64,000 bases of DNA from Marinobacter denitrificans (GTDB lineage Bacteria; Pseudomonadota; Gammaproteobacteria; Pseudomonadales; Oleiphilaceae). The position numbers and the translations under genes were made by a program. Below, in pieces: positions 27,626 through 37,265 of this stretch (position 1 is its first letter; each line of letters starts with the position of its first letter). The DNA is taken from positions 174,812 through 238,811 of the forward strand of contig NZ_VMHN01000005.1 in assembly GCF_008795955.1 (NCBI RefSeq), given 5' to 3'. The notes beneath the pieces were generated by a model that was not told the DNA's origin, made no database searches, and saw only the letters and a program-made list of their open reading frames with translations.

Positions 27626-28024
27626 CTAACCCCCAGCCCCCACAACACCCTGCACCGATGCGTCGGACCGACGGCTCCGCACAGGGCGTTTCACCGGGAA
27701 TGGTGAAGCCTTGATCCATCCATCACGCAGTGATGCCAAGCCTTCAGCTTTCAGGTAGTCATTCGACAGAGCCTGCTGAATACCCGGCGTCTTGGAGCTG
27801 CGCCAAGGACCTTTGCTGGTGATGCCACACGCCACAGCGGCCTGCACATGAACACCCAACTTCATCAGGTTCCTGACTTTGGTGCGCGGCTTGCGCCACT
27901 GTCGCAAATAGTCCATCCGGACGCGACGGCGAATCCAGTGATCCAGATCGCAGCAGCGCTGATAGCCGGTGGCGATACCAACGTAGTTAATCCAGCCACG
28001 GAGATACTGGCTGACTTTGAAGAG
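27626..28024 (-). pseudogene. Group II intron maturase, C-terminal remnant
   Basis: Reading leftward the sequence gives FKVSQYLRGWINYVGIATGY, LDHWIRRRVRM, LRQWRKPRTKVRNLMKLGVH and TSKGPWRSSKTPGIQQALSN. These are the maturase domain and C-terminal motifs of group II intron reverse transcriptases (LRGWxNYxG, LDxWIRRRLR, RTRxRNLxxLG). The reverse transcriptase core is absent, and a TAG at 28025-28027 closes the frame upstream. The tail past the maturase may include the intron's 3' RNA end. It marks an old mobile-element insertion in this decayed stretch. Confidence 0.75.
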
Positions 28025-28217
28025 CTAGTAGTGAGCCTGACTGGTAATTAACCGATCGCTCGTTGAGCAGATCCCGATACGTCGGACCGCCGCAGATAAG
28101 GACATGCACTGTCACCGCACTGCTGCATCATTTACGGTGGCCGTTAGATCACGTGGCTTCGTCGTCTGTTCGGCGACAATTAGGATGACCGGACAAGATA
28201 GTTGACGCCAGACACGG

Positions 28218-28744
28218 TGGGGGGGATTTCTCGCCGGCATCATATTCTGGGGCGGCTTCAACATCGCCCTGGAGGTCACCAACACGGAGCAGTTCTGTAT
28301 TGGTTGCCACGAGATGTACAGCAATCCCTATCAGGAGCTGAAGGGAACCATCCACTACAGCGACCGCTCCGGGGTTCGCGCAGAATGTTCCGATTGCCAC
28401 GTGCCCCATGACTGGACCCACAAGATAGGCCGCAAGATGGAGGCGTCCAAGGGGGCTGGGGCTGGCTGTTTGGTTCTATCAATCCTCCGGAGAAGTTCGA
28501 GGCCAAGCGCCTTGAACTTGCCCAGCGCGAGTGGCACCGGCTTAAGGCCAATGATTCACTGGAATGCCGCAATTGCCACGAGTTCGAGTCGATGGACTTT
28601 ACGCTTCAGGACCCACGGGCTGCAAAGGCGCACTCAACAGCATTGACTGATGAGGGCGACGAAACCTGCATCGACTGCCACAAGGGGATTGCACGCGAAC
28701 TGCCGGACATGGCAGGTGATAAGACGGTAAGCAATTCCACTTAA
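28218..28744 (+). pseudogene. napC: NapC/NirT tetrahaem cytochrome c, frameshifted
   Basis: The frame opens without a start codon as [20 protein letters not shown], the end of the N-terminal membrane helix. It contains haem motifs CIGCH and CSDCH, then near the G-run at 28450-28457 it shifts. The next frame continues [20 protein letters not shown] and holds CRNCH and CIDCH, ending KTVSNST at 28744. Together these are the four CxxCH haem sites of NapC/NirT, which pass electrons from quinol to periplasmic reductases. The 5' end is missing and one frameshift divides the rest. No other nap or nir gene is nearby. Confidence 0.8.
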
Positions 28745-29039
28745 AACGCTTCGTTGGGGATGGATGCAAACCCATCAATTGTTACGTATTACCCATCGAC
28801 CCAATGTATTGAACTGCAGGGTGGCTCCTACTGGGTGCCGCGGAGTTTGGTGCATCTTAATATTCCTCCTGCTGACGACTCTACTATTTTGGTCCCGAAG
28901 GAACATTAGTTCGGTTGACAGGATCAAGATCTGCTTATATCATCTTTATAAATAAGATAATATTTCACCAAATGAGAAAAATCCTTTAGAAAACTGAGAC
29001 TGGGTCACCTGCAAACACCAGTTAGTTAGGGAGTCTACA
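28745..29039 (+). other. Leader region of the aromatic island
   Basis: About 295 bp between the napC remnant and the first catabolic gene. A 63-codon open stretch at 28764 has no ribosome site and no recognisable domain, so I do not call it a gene. The region is notably AT-rich from 28850 and holds the promoter and the operator-like site listed next. Confidence 0.5.
28915..28967 (+). promoter_or_regulatory. Promoter and operator-like site of the dmp-type operon
   Basis: A sigma70-like promoter TTGACA (28915-28920), 17-bp spacer, TATCAT (28938-28943). Nine bases after the -10 lies TAAGATAATATTTCA (28953-28967), a near-palindrome around position 28960. The same 15-mer pattern recurs downstream of promoters at 38384 and 52956. 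This position, over the start of transcription, suits a repressor. The transcript leader to the ATG at 29040 is about 90 nt. Confidence 0.6.
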
Positions 29040-30500
29040 ATGCGGGAAATAAAAAACTTCATTAATGGTCAATTTGTTTCGTCAGAAAGCGGGCGTACTT
29101 TTGACGATGTCAATCCGGCCAGCGGTGAAGTTATAGCACGAGTGCATGAAGCCGGCCGGAAAGAAGTTGACCAGGCTGTCGCTGCCGCAAATGCCGCCAT
29201 GAATGGACCCTGGGGTACGATGGCGGTCGCCGAGCGGATGAAATTTTTGCAGAAAGTTGCCGACGGAGTCATGGCTCGTTTCGACGAATTTGTTGAAGCG
29301 GAGTGTCTTGATACCGGTAAGCCAAAATCACTTGCGTCTCATATTGATATTCCCAGGGGTGCTGCTAATTTCCAGGTTTTTGCGGATCTCGTAAAGAATG
29401 TACCCACCGAAAGCTTCCAGATGGATACACCTGACGGGCTGGGTGCTCACAATTACGCTGTACGCAAACCCCGTGGCGTGATTGCCGTGGTAGCCCCATG
29501 GAACCTCCCGCTTCTGTTGATGACGTGGAAAGTCGGCCCCGCGCTTGCCTGTGGTAATGCCGTCGTTGTGAAGCCTTCTGAAGAAACGCCTCACACAGCA
29601 ACACTGCTGGCTGAAGTAATGAACGAGGCGGGCATTCCAGAGGGTGTCTACAACGTTGTTCATGGCTTTGGGCCGGATTCTGCGGGTGAATTTCTGACCC
29701 GTCATCCCGGCATTAATGGCATTACGTTCACAGGTGAGTCGAAGACGGGTACAGCGATAATGAAGGCTGCCTCTGAATGCCTCGTGCCTGTCTCCTTTGA
29801 ACTGGGTGGAAAGAACGCCGCCGTTGTTTTTGCGGATGCGGACATCGACAAGGCGATCGAGGGCACCATGCGTTCCGTCTTCGCTAACTGTGGCCAGGTA
29901 TGCCTTGGCACAGAGAGGGTCTACGTCGAGCGCCCACTGTTTGATGAATTTGTCAAGCGGCTCAAGGAGGGGGCGGAATCCCTGCGCATGGGGTGGTGGC
30001 AGGATGAGAATGTGAACTTTGGTCCGGTGATCAGTCAGGAGCATCGTCAGAAGGTTCTTTCCTACTACGAAGTAGCGCGCAAGGATGGTGCCAATATCGT
30101 GACCGGTGGGGGTGTTCCGGAGATGCCTGCGAACCTGAGTGAAGGTGCGTGGGTAGAGCCAACAATCTGGACAGGCCTTGGTGAGGATTCTGCGGTAGTA
30201 CAGGAGGAAATCTTTGGGCCCTGTTGCCATATCGCACCGTTTGACTCCGAAGAAGAGGTCATCAGCCTCGTAAACGATACCCCTTACGGCCTGGCGGCTG
30301 CTGTATGGACGGAAAATCTCAGCCGTGCTCATCGCGTGGCTCCGAAACTGGAGGTGGGACTTTGCTGGGTCAATAGCTGGTTCCTTCGTGACCTCAGGAC
30401 ACCTTTCGGCGGCAGCAAGCAGTCCGGTATCGGCCGAGAGGGTGGTGTCCACGGTTTGGAATTCTACAGCGAACTCTCAAATATCTGCATCAAACTTTGA
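29040..30500 (+). CDS. dmpC: 2-hydroxymuconic semialdehyde dehydrogenase
   Basis: 486 residues, aldehyde dehydrogenase superfamily. The start follows GGGAG. Signatures are: VVAPWNLPLLLMTWKVGPAL (cofactor binding, Asn near 153), FELGGKNAAVVFADAD with the general-base Glu near 255, and the nucleophile Cys in FANCGQVCLGTERVYV near 290. The C-terminal WVNSWFLRDLRTPFGGSKQS is typical of the XylG/DmpC group. It oxidises the ring-fission aldehyde to 2-hydroxymuconate (4-oxalocrotonate), the entry to the oxidative branch. A 2-aminomuconate semialdehyde dehydrogenase (AmnC-like) is the close alternative, relevant given nadC downstream. It is first in the operon. Confidence 0.88.
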   Translation: MREIKNFINGQFVSSESGRTFDDVNPASGEVIARVHEAGRKEVDQAVAAANAAMNGPWGTMAVAERMKFLQKVADGVMARFDEFVEAECLDTGKPKSLASHIDIPRGAANFQVFADLVKNVPTESFQMDTPDGLGAHNYAVRKPRGVIAVVAPWNLPLLLMTWKVGPALACGNAVVVKPSEETPHTATLLAEVMNEAGIPEGVYNVVHGFGPDSAGEFLTRHPGINGITFTGESKTGTAIMKAASECLVPVSFELGGKNAAVVFADADIDKAIEGTMRSVFANCGQVCLGTERVYVERPLFDEFVKRLKEGAESLRMGWWQDENVNFGPVISQEHRQKVLSYYEVARKDGANIVTGGGVPEMPANLSEGAWVEPTIWTGLGEDSAVVQEEIFGPCCHIAPFDSEEEVISLVNDTPYGLAAAVWTENLSRAHRVAPKLEVGLCWVNSWFLRDLRTPFGGSKQSGIGREGGVHGLEFYSELSNICIKL

Positions 30501-30517
30501 GTTCAAAGGCCACTCCC

Positions 30518-31303
30518 ATGAAGCAGGAACAGATTGACCAATATAGCAGGGCATTGTTCAGCGCGTTGAGATCACAGTCAGCGATCGACCCGTTGACGCA
30601 GTCAGAACCTGATATGACGATTGAAGATGCCTACGAGATCTCCCTTGGCCTGATGAATCTGAGAATTGCAGAGGGCGAAAAGGTTATCGGGAAAAAAATA
30701 GGTGTCACCAGCAAGGCGGTTCAGAACATGCTGAACGTACACCAGCCGGATTTCGGTTATCTGACAGACCAGATGGTGTATGCCAACGGTGAAACACTGC
30801 CTGTCAGTACTCAGATGATTGCGCCGAGGGCAGAAGGAGAAATTGCATTTGTCCTGAAGCGGGATCTGGCCGGGCCTGGCATCACGAACGCTGCTGTTAT
30901 CGCGGCCACCGAATGTGTAATGCCCTGTTTCGAAATCGTCGATTCAAGAATCCGGGACTGGAAAATCGCCATTCAGGATACCGTGGCTGATAACGCATCC
31001 TGCGGTTTTTTCGTGTTGGGAGACCGGGCCGTCTCTCCACGCCTGGTGGATCTATCGACTTGCGGCATGGTGGTTGAAAAGAACGGTCAGATTATCAGCA
31101 CAGGTGCAGGCGCAGCGGCGCTTGGGTCTCCACTTAACTGTGTTGCTTGGCTGGCTAATACGTTGGGGCGTTACGGTATGACGTTAAAGGCCGGCGAGGT
31201 AATTCTATCCGGTTCCCTGGTGCCACTGGAGCCAGTAAGCGCCGGCGATTACATGCGCGTCGATATCGGCGGTATAGGCAGTGCCTCGGTGCGCTTCGCC
31301 TGA
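30518..31303 (+). CDS. dmpE: 2-oxopent-4-enoate hydratase
   Basis: 261 residues from the ATG at 30518, matching DmpE/XylJ length; a TTG at 30497 overlaps the previous stop and is less likely. Family signatures are: [36 protein letters not shown] with the metal-binding Glu pair, [20 protein letters not shown], and [20 protein letters not shown]. It adds water to 2-hydroxypenta-2,4-dienoate to give 4-hydroxy-2-oxovalerate, using Mg or Mn. It works with the decarboxylase at 33316, a paralogue from the same fold, as in the DmpE-DmpH complex. It has a weak AAAGG site upstream. Confidence 0.9.
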   Translation: MKQEQIDQYSRALFSALRSQSAIDPLTQSEPDMTIEDAYEISLGLMNLRIAEGEKVIGKKIGVTSKAVQNMLNVHQPDFGYLTDQMVYANGETLPVSTQMIAPRAEGEIAFVLKRDLAGPGITNAAVIAATECVMPCFEIVDSRIRDWKIAIQDTVADNASCGFFVLGDRAVSPRLVDLSTCGMVVEKNGQIISTGAGAAALGSPLNCVAWLANTLGRYGMTLKAGEVILSGSLVPLEPVSAGDYMRVDIGGIGSASVRFA

Positions 31304-31326
31304 TCCGAGTTAAAGAGGACAATACT

Positions 31327-32262
31327 ATGAGCAAGAAAATCAAAGCCGCAATCATCGGTTCGGGCAACATCGGCACTGACCTGATGATGAAGATTCTGCG
31401 GAACGGCAAAAATATAGAGATGGGTGCTATGGTAGGCATCGACCCTGAGTCCGATGGGCTGGCCCGTGCAGCCCGCATGGGCGTGGCCACCACCCACGAG
31501 GGTGTGGAAGGACTGGTTAAAATGCCGGAGTTCGCCGACATCGACATCGTGTTTGACGCCACCTCCGCCAAGGCTCACATGCACAACGAAGTGTTTCTCC
31601 GGGGCTACAAGGAGTCGATCAAAATCATCGATATGACTCCCGCTGCAATTGGCCCTTATTGTATTCCAGTCGTTAACCTGGAGCGAAATCTGAAGGAAGG
31701 TAACGTCAACATGGTCACCTGCGGCGGCCAGGCCACCATTCCCATGGTCGCTGCGGTGTCACGGGTAGCTAAGGCCCATTACGCCGAGATTGTGGCTTCC
31801 ATTTCCAGTAAATCGGCAGGCCCTGGAACCCGTGCAAATATTGATGAATTCACCGAGACGACCGCCAAAGCCGTCGAAGTGGTGGGCGGCGCGCAAAAGG
31901 GTAAGGCCATTATCATCCTGAACCCGGCCGAACCACCGCTATTGATGCGGGACACCATCTACGTTCTCTCGGATGCCGCAGACAAAGCAGAAATTGAGGC
32001 CTCTGTGGACGAAATGGTGAAGGCCGTGAACACTTACGTGCCTGGCTATCGCCTGAAGCAAAAAGTCCAGTTTGACGACATTCCGGCTGATCAGCCCATG
32101 AACGTCCCAGGTTTGGGGCGCTTTAGCGGCCTTAAGACCTCCATCTTTCTGGAGGTGGAGGGCGCCGCCCATTACCTGCCGGCCTACGCCGGCAACCTGG
32201 ACATCATGACCTCTGCGGCCCTCGGTACTGCAGAGCGCATCGCCGAATCGCTGGTCAACTGA
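31327..32262 (+). CDS. dmpF: Acetaldehyde dehydrogenase (acylating)
   Basis: 311 residues with a good AGAGGA site. NAD-binding start [19 protein letters not shown], nucleophile Cys in [20 protein letters not shown] near residue 131, and the [20 protein letters not shown] loop. This is the DmpF/XylQ/BphJ family. It converts acetaldehyde, NAD and CoA to acetyl-CoA. In the known enzymes it forms a complex with the aldolase and receives acetaldehyde through a tunnel. The aldolase gene follows 13 bp later, so the channelling pair is intact here. Confidence 0.95.
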   Translation: MSKKIKAAIIGSGNIGTDLMMKILRNGKNIEMGAMVGIDPESDGLARAARMGVATTHEGVEGLVKMPEFADIDIVFDATSAKAHMHNEVFLRGYKESIKIIDMTPAAIGPYCIPVVNLERNLKEGNVNMVTCGGQATIPMVAAVSRVAKAHYAEIVASISSKSAGPGTRANIDEFTETTAKAVEVVGGAQKGKAIIILNPAEPPLLMRDTIYVLSDAADKAEIEASVDEMVKAVNTYVPGYRLKQKVQFDDIPADQPMNVPGLGRFSGLKTSIFLEVEGAAHYLPAYAGNLDIMTSAALGTAERIAESLVN

Positions 32263-32275
32263 GGAGGAAAATATT

Positions 32276-33319
32276 ATGACCTTTAATCCCGGCAAAAAAC
32301 TCTATATCTCCGACGTGACCCTGCGGGACGGCAGCCACGCAATTGGCCACCAGTATTCGATCAAGAACGTTCAAGACATTGCTCGTGCTCTGGATAAGGC
32401 CAACGTGGACTCCATTGAAGTGGCTCACGGTGATGGGCTGCAGGGCTCCAGCTTTAACTACGGTTTTGGCGCCCACACGGACCTGGAGTGGATCGAAGCA
32501 GTGGCCGAGGTGACCGAGCACGCAGAAATTGCCACATTACTTTTACCCGGTATTGGTACCGTCGATGACCTGGACGATGCGTATCGGGCCGGAGCAAGAA
32601 TCGTGCGTGTCGCCACCCACTGCACTGAAGCGGATGTATCTAAGCAGCACATCGAACACGCAAGAAAGCTTGGCATGGACACTGTGGGTTTCCTGATGAT
32701 GAGTCACATGCAGACGCCTCAAGGTCTGGCGGAGCAGGCGAAGCTCATGGAAAGCTATGGCGCCACCTGTATTTACGTGGTGGACTCGGGCGGTGCCTTG
32801 AGCATGCAGGATGTACGGGATCGATTCCGCGCGCTCAAGGATACGCTTAAGTCGGATACGCTGACCGGTATCCACGCCCATCACAACCTCGCATTAGGTG
32901 TTGCAAATTCTATCGTTGCCGTGGAGGAGGGCTGTGATCGCATAGATGCGAGTCTGGCAGGCATGGGAGCGGGTGCTGGAAATGCCCCCCTTGAAGCGTT
33001 TATTGCGGCTGCCGACCGTATGGGGTGGGAACATGGAACGGACCTGTTCGTACTCATGGATGCAGCAGACGACATTGTGCGCCCTCTCCAGAAGCGTCCA
33101 GTCAGAGTGGATAGAGAGACCTTGGCTTTGGGCTATGCGGGTGTCTATTCCAGTTTCTTGCTCCACTCGGAAGTTGCTGCAAAGAAGTATGGGCTCAAAA
33201 CGGTCGACATTCTGGTTGAACTGGGGCGTCGTCGTATGGTCGGGGGGCAGGAGGACATGATCGTTGATGTCGCGCTGGATCTTCTCGAAGCAAAGAAAAA
33301 AAGTGGGGTATCTGCATGA
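32276..33319 (+). CDS. dmpG: 4-hydroxy-2-oxovalerate aldolase
   Basis: 347 residues, start preceded by GAGGAGG. N-terminal TIM-barrel motif [16 protein letters not shown] holds the catalytic Arg, the metal-binding Asp and the general-base His. The metal-binding [20 protein letters not shown] lies near residue 200, with [20 protein letters not shown] after it. The C-terminal communication domain (from about 285) pairs with DmpF. It splits 4-hydroxy-2-oxovalerate to pyruvate and acetaldehyde, using Mn. These are the final carbon products of the ring. Its end overlaps the decarboxylase gene by 4 bp. Confidence 0.95.
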   Translation: MTFNPGKKLYISDVTLRDGSHAIGHQYSIKNVQDIARALDKANVDSIEVAHGDGLQGSSFNYGFGAHTDLEWIEAVAEVTEHAEIATLLLPGIGTVDDLDDAYRAGARIVRVATHCTEADVSKQHIEHARKLGMDTVGFLMMSHMQTPQGLAEQAKLMESYGATCIYVVDSGGALSMQDVRDRFRALKDTLKSDTLTGIHAHHNLALGVANSIVAVEEGCDRIDASLAGMGAGAGNAPLEAFIAAADRMGWEHGTDLFVLMDAADDIVRPLQKRPVRVDRETLALGYAGVYSSFLLHSEVAAKKYGLKTVDILVELGRRRMVGGQEDMIVDVALDLLEAKKKSGVSA

Positions 33320-34104
33320 GCTTGAGTAAAGAACAGGTCGCGGCATTGGCTGAGCACCTTGAGAACGCTGAGCTCAACGCGCATGCCGTCAAGAAGATCA
33401 CCGATGATTATCCGGATATGGACTTCAGGGATGCTTATAACGTCCAGTATGAAATCCGCCGCCGGAAAGAGGCGCGAGGTATTCGAATCATTGGCATGAA
33501 AATGGGGCTGACTTCCCGGGCCAAGATGGAGCAAATGGGTGTTGATACGCCGATCTATGGTTTTCTTGCTGATTACTTTGAGCGGGCTGAATCGGGCGAA
33601 ATTTCTGTCAAGGATCTAATTCACCCAAAGGTGGAAGCCGAGATTGCCTTCGTCACAAAAAGCCCTCTGCGTGGTCCCGGCTGTACCGCTGCTCAGGTGA
33701 TCGCAGCCACGGACTTTATCATGCCGGCAGTGGAAGTAATTGATTCTCGGTATGAAAACTTCCGTTTCGACCTTGTTAGCGTTATAGCCGACAACGCATC
33801 TTCTTCCCGTTTCTTTACCGGTGGGCAGGTGTTGGCTCCTATGAGCACCGATATGCGCACCATCGGTGTTGTACTTGAGAAAAATGGCCAGGTGATGGAG
33901 GTCGGTGCCAGTGCAGCTGTTCTGGGTAACCCCGCCACAGCTATCGCCATGCTTGCCAATCAGCTTGCGGAGCGGGATGAATACATTCCAGCGGGGAGCA
34001 CCATTCTTTCCGGTGCTATTACGGCTGCCATCCCGGTGGATGCAGGCGATAACGTAACCTTGCGCGCTCATGGAATGGGTTCCGTATCCATGCGATTCGT
34101 CTGA
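33316..34104 (+). CDS. dmpH: 4-oxalocrotonate decarboxylase
   Basis: 262 residues, same fold as the hydratase at 30518. Signatures are: [60 protein letters not shown] and [20 protein letters not shown]. The [10 protein letters not shown] and [18 protein letters not shown] versions place it with XylI/DmpH rather than the hydratases. It removes CO2 from 2-oxohex-3-enedioate, yielding 2-hydroxypentadienoate for the hydratase. The start codon overlaps the aldolase stop (ATGA). Confidence 0.92.
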   Translation: MSLSKEQVAALAEHLENAELNAHAVKKITDDYPDMDFRDAYNVQYEIRRRKEARGIRIIGMKMGLTSRAKMEQMGVDTPIYGFLADYFERAESGEISVKDLIHPKVEAEIAFVTKSPLRGPGCTAAQVIAATDFIMPAVEVIDSRYENFRFDLVSVIADNASSSRFFTGGQVLAPMSTDMRTIGVVLEKNGQVMEVGASAAVLGNPATAIAMLANQLAERDEYIPAGSTILSGAITAAIPVDAGDNVTLRAHGMGSVSMRFV

Positions 34105-34141
34105 GCCCGAAACTGATCAAAAAGAACTGGGGGAACTAACA

Positions 34142-34339
34142 ATGCCAATGCTACAGGTTTCAATTCTGGAAGGCCGCACACCGGAGCAGAAAGAAGAACT
34201 GATCAAGCGTCTCACCGCAACGGTAACCGAAACGCTTTCTGTGAAGCCCGAGTCCGTCAGGGTTCTGATTCAGGAAATGCCAAAAACCAACTGGGGCATT
34301 GCCGGTCAGTCAGTCGCCAAGCGTGATGGGGGTAAATGA
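34142..34339 (+). CDS. dmpI: 4-oxalocrotonate tautomerase
   Basis: 65 residues from the ATG at 34142 behind GGGGGA; longer readings run back into dmpH. After Met removal the catalytic Pro1 is exposed (MPMLQVSILEGRTPEQKEE). Arg11 lies in LEGR and Arg39 in SVRVLIQEM. The position of the usual Phe50 is Trp here (TNWGIAGQ), a substitution seen in some family members. It ketonises 2-hydroxymuconate for the decarboxylase as a homohexamer. The stop overlaps the hydrolase start. Confidence 0.92.
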   Translation: MPMLQVSILEGRTPEQKEELIKRLTATVTETLSVKPESVRVLIQEMPKTNWGIAGQSVAKRDGGK

Positions 34340-35172
34340 TGGGCTCAGATAACCCGGAAATCGGCCTGAAAATCAGCGCCGGCGGCATCGAAACCAACTA
34401 TCATGACATGGGAAGGAATAGTGGTATCCCGTTGCTGTTGCTTCATGGCTCAGGGCCTGGTGTGACGGCTTGGGCTAACTGGCGGTTTAATCTCCCGGTG
34501 TTGGCGGAAAGCCGTAGGGTGGTTGCCCCTGATATGGTGGGGTTTGGATACACGGAGAGGCCCGCCGGAGTTGAGTATAACCTGGATACCTGGGTTAAGC
34601 ATGCAATTGATTTTTTGGATGCCTTGGGAATCGAACGAGCGGATATTGTTGGTAATTCCTATGGCGGTGCTCTGGCACTTGCCATGGCAATTCGCCATCC
34701 CGACAGAATACGGCGTCTGGTCTTGATGGGAGCAGCCGGAGTCGACTTTGAGCTGACTGAAGGGCTTGACGCTGTCTGGGGTTATACACCTTCGGTGGAG
34801 AACATGCGGGAACTCATAAAGATGTTTGCGTTTAACAAAGAGTTGATGAGTGACGAGCTGGCGGAGCTTCGCTATCGGGCGAGTGTTCGCCCGGGGTATC
34901 AGGAGGCTTTTGCGTCAATGTTTCCCGCGCCTCGACAACGCTGGGTGGATGCGCTGGCGAGTTCTGAGAACGATATCCGGGCGATGGATAAGGAAACCCT
35001 AATTATTCATGGTAGGGACGATGTGATTGTTCCGCCTGTAACGTCCAATAAATTATTCGAGTACATCGAATATGCCCAGTTGCATCTGTTTGGTCGGTGT
35101 GGCCACTGGACCCAGATTGAGCACGCCGATCGTTTTAACAAACTGGTAACGGATTTTCTGAATGAATCCTGA
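34336..35172 (+). CDS. dmpD: 2-hydroxymuconic semialdehyde hydrolase
   Basis: 278 residues, alpha/beta hydrolase. Oxyanion region LLLHGSGPGVTAWANWR, nucleophile elbow IVGNSYGGALALAMAI with Ser near 111, acid Asp in IIHGRDDVIVPP and His in GRCGHWTQIEHADRF near 257. This is the DmpD/XylF/CmtE family of carbon-carbon bond hydrolases. It handles ring-fission products that are ketones, while DmpC handles aldehydes, so both branches are encoded. The first ATG (34336) overlaps the tautomerase stop; the ATG at 34339 is equally possible. In the classic dmp operon this gene sits earlier, so the order here is rearranged. Confidence 0.92.
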   Translation: MMGSDNPEIGLKISAGGIETNYHDMGRNSGIPLLLLHGSGPGVTAWANWRFNLPVLAESRRVVAPDMVGFGYTERPAGVEYNLDTWVKHAIDFLDALGIERADIVGNSYGGALALAMAIRHPDRIRRLVLMGAAGVDFELTEGLDAVWGYTPSVENMRELIKMFAFNKELMSDELAELRYRASVRPGYQEAFASMFPAPRQRWVDALASSENDIRAMDKETLIIHGRDDVIVPPVTSNKLFEYIEYAQLHLFGRCGHWTQIEHADRFNKLVTDFLNES

Positions 35173-35243
35173 ATACCGGTTGTGGAAATCACCGGCTTTA
35201 AGGTTTAAATCCTAAGCGCCGCGAACCTAAAGAGGTTTCTGAT

Positions 35244-36554
35244 ATGTCAACTAGAAATAGCAACATCATTGGCACCGATCGTGACTATGAATCACTGGTA
35301 AAAGAGGATCGGGTTCACAGTTCCATTTTTACAGACGAAGCTATCTTCGAAGACGAAATGGAACGTATCTTCCACAAGACCTGGCTTTTTGCTCTCCATG
35401 AGAGTGAAGTGCCGAAGGAGGGCGACTTCAAGTTGCTGAAGCTTGGCCGCTTTCCTGTAATTGCTGTCCGCGACAACAACAATGAAGTTCAGTTGCTGAT
35501 TAACCGTTGTCGACATAGAGGTGCACAAGTTTGCGAAGCTTCCCAGGGCAATGCTAAAGCTTTCCAGTGCTGGTATCACGGCTGGACGTATGACACCAAG
35601 GGTGAGCTGGTTGGCGTGACCGGTGAAGAAGCCTATGACAAGACGTTCGACGCCAAAGATCACGGGCTGACCAAAGTGGCCCGTGTGGGCAACTATAGGG
35701 GTTTCATTTTTGCCAGCCATTCCGATGAGGGGCAGAGTCTTGATGATTACCTAGGCCCCGCGAAAAAATTCATCGATATTCTGGTCGATGCCTCACCAAC
35801 GAGCGAAATTGAAGTAAAACCTCAGGTTGTCAGCAAGACTGTGTATCGGGGCAATTGGAAACAGATCGGCATGGACGGGTATCACCCCCATTATGTCCAC
35901 GTGTCTGTCTTTAAAATTTTCAGCAAGCGTGAAAGCACCACAGGCTCAGCAGTTGGCGCTATTCACCTGGAAGATCCGTTTTCAGATAGCTCTCCAAGCC
36001 TGACGCGGGGCTTCCCGAACGGTCATGCCGCTCTGGATTTCCGTTTTCAGCGATTGCCCCATGCCAAAGATAATATGGCAGAGCTGCAACAGAGCGAGGA
36101 TGGACGTAAGTATGTTGAAGACATGATTGCACACCATGGCAAAGAGCACGCCGAAGAATTGATTGCCTGGCATGGCGATCCTCACCTGGGTGTCTTCCCT
36201 AATCTGCAGCTCATTCACGATCACATACGCGTAGTGATTCCGGTTTCGGTTTCCGAGACTCAGGTGCTTATGTATCCGGTCTTCCTGAAAGGAGTCGGCC
36301 AGGAAATCAACAATAAGCGCTTACGTGCTCACGAGGCGTTCTACGGCCCCGCTTCTAATGGGTCTCCTGATGATGCTGAAATCTTTGAGCGTGTTCAGCG
36401 GGGACTTGAGGGCGATGCAAATCCATGGATCCAGCTGGGAAGAGGTATGAACCGGGAGGAAACCGACTCGGATGGTACTGTGTCGGCTCGGATCAGCGAT
36501 GAGATCACGCAGAGAGCTCAGATGCAGGAGTGGAAACGGTTGATGACCGAATAG
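35244..36554 (+). CDS. Ring-hydroxylating dioxygenase, Rieske alpha subunit
   Basis: 436 residues, start behind AGAGG. The Rieske cluster motif is CRHRGAQVC (ligands C and H near 89-91), then CWYHGWTYD near 110. The mononuclear iron site is NWKQIGMDGYHPHYVHVS, with bridging Asp before GYH and two His; the family is that of benzoate, cumate and related aromatic-acid dioxygenases. It adds O2 to an aromatic ring to make a cis-dihydrodiol. The beta subunit follows 36 bp later, the Rieske ferredoxin is at 44640 and the reductase at 46070. A BenD-like dehydrogenase at 42831 suggests a carboxylated ring as substrate. The exact substrate cannot be read. Confidence 0.9.
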   Translation: MSTRNSNIIGTDRDYESLVKEDRVHSSIFTDEAIFEDEMERIFHKTWLFALHESEVPKEGDFKLLKLGRFPVIAVRDNNNEVQLLINRCRHRGAQVCEASQGNAKAFQCWYHGWTYDTKGELVGVTGEEAYDKTFDAKDHGLTKVARVGNYRGFIFASHSDEGQSLDDYLGPAKKFIDILVDASPTSEIEVKPQVVSKTVYRGNWKQIGMDGYHPHYVHVSVFKIFSKRESTTGSAVGAIHLEDPFSDSSPSLTRGFPNGHAALDFRFQRLPHAKDNMAELQQSEDGRKYVEDMIAHHGKEHAEELIAWHGDPHLGVFPNLQLIHDHIRVVIPVSVSETQVLMYPVFLKGVGQEINNKRLRAHEAFYGPASNGSPDDAEIFERVQRGLEGDANPWIQLGRGMNREETDSDGTVSARISDEITQRAQMQEWKRLMTE

Positions 36555-36590
36555 TGTTTCAGGAAACCAATTTAGATCGGAGATATATCC

Positions 36591-37121
36591 ATGGCTAAAC
36601 AACTATTGAATGCAGGTTCCGACGTTATAAATAAAGGCATTGTTAGTGTGGAGCAGCAGCTTCGAGTGGAACGTTTTCTTACTTACGAAGCGGCACTGAT
36701 GGATGAGCACGAATACGACCGCTGGATGGCATTGTGGACCGGTGACGACATTACATACTGGGTCCCCTGTAACAGTGACGATCAGGACCCCAATACCGGC
36801 GTTGCAGTCATCTATGACGACCGTCCGAGGCTCCTTGAGCGCATGATGCGACTTAAAGACAAGGCGGCGCACGCCTATCGCCCAAGAGCGCGTCTCATCC
36901 GGAACGTCTCTGGTGTGGTGCCGCTCTCCGCGACGAAGGAGGAGCTTGAGGTTGTGTCCAGTTTCAGCCTCGGTGAGATTCGTACCGGTACCGAAAATAT
37001 CTGGTTTGGCAAGTGTCATTATGTGCTGGTGGATACATCCGAAGGTTTTCGCATTCGCTGGAAGAAAGTATTGCTTCTGAACAATGATGAGGCAATGCCG
37101 AATCTGACGTTTTTGGTGTGA
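36591..37121 (+). CDS. Ring-hydroxylating dioxygenase, beta subunit
   Basis: 176 residues with a GGAGA site. It matches the small-subunit family (BenB, CmtAc type): VERFLTYEAALMDEHEYDRW near 25, WMALWTGDDITYWVPCNSDD, VAVIYDDRPRLLERMMRLKD, and a C-terminal IRWKKVLLLNNDEAMPNLTF. It has a cystatin-like fold and completes the alpha3beta3 terminal oxygenase. It follows the alpha gene directly. About 145 bp without a gene then lead to the TAXI receptor. Confidence 0.9.
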   Translation: MAKQLLNAGSDVINKGIVSVEQQLRVERFLTYEAALMDEHEYDRWMALWTGDDITYWVPCNSDDQDPNTGVAVIYDDRPRLLERMMRLKDKAAHAYRPRARLIRNVSGVVPLSATKEELEVVSSFSLGEIRTGTENIWFGKCHYVLVDTSEGFRIRWKKVLLLNNDEAMPNLTFLV

Positions 37122-37265
37122 CCGGGCGACGGTTTGAGTTAGGCGGAAACATATTTAATTACAGATTGCGGATGTGCAGCGAGGGGAAAATCGATAAAGC
37201 GGAGAGCAAAACTAGTTAGTGAGTAAAGCCAATTAACAATTACAATTGAGTGCGGAGAAAACGCT

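Noticed and set aside
28764..28955. 63-codon open frame before the dmp-type operon
   Set aside because: No ribosome site, no domain, and it covers the promoter of the operon.
36580..36594. Fourth copy of the operator-like motif before the beta subunit gene
   Set aside because: Only the GAGATA half matches, it overlaps the ribosome site, and there is no promoter upstream.
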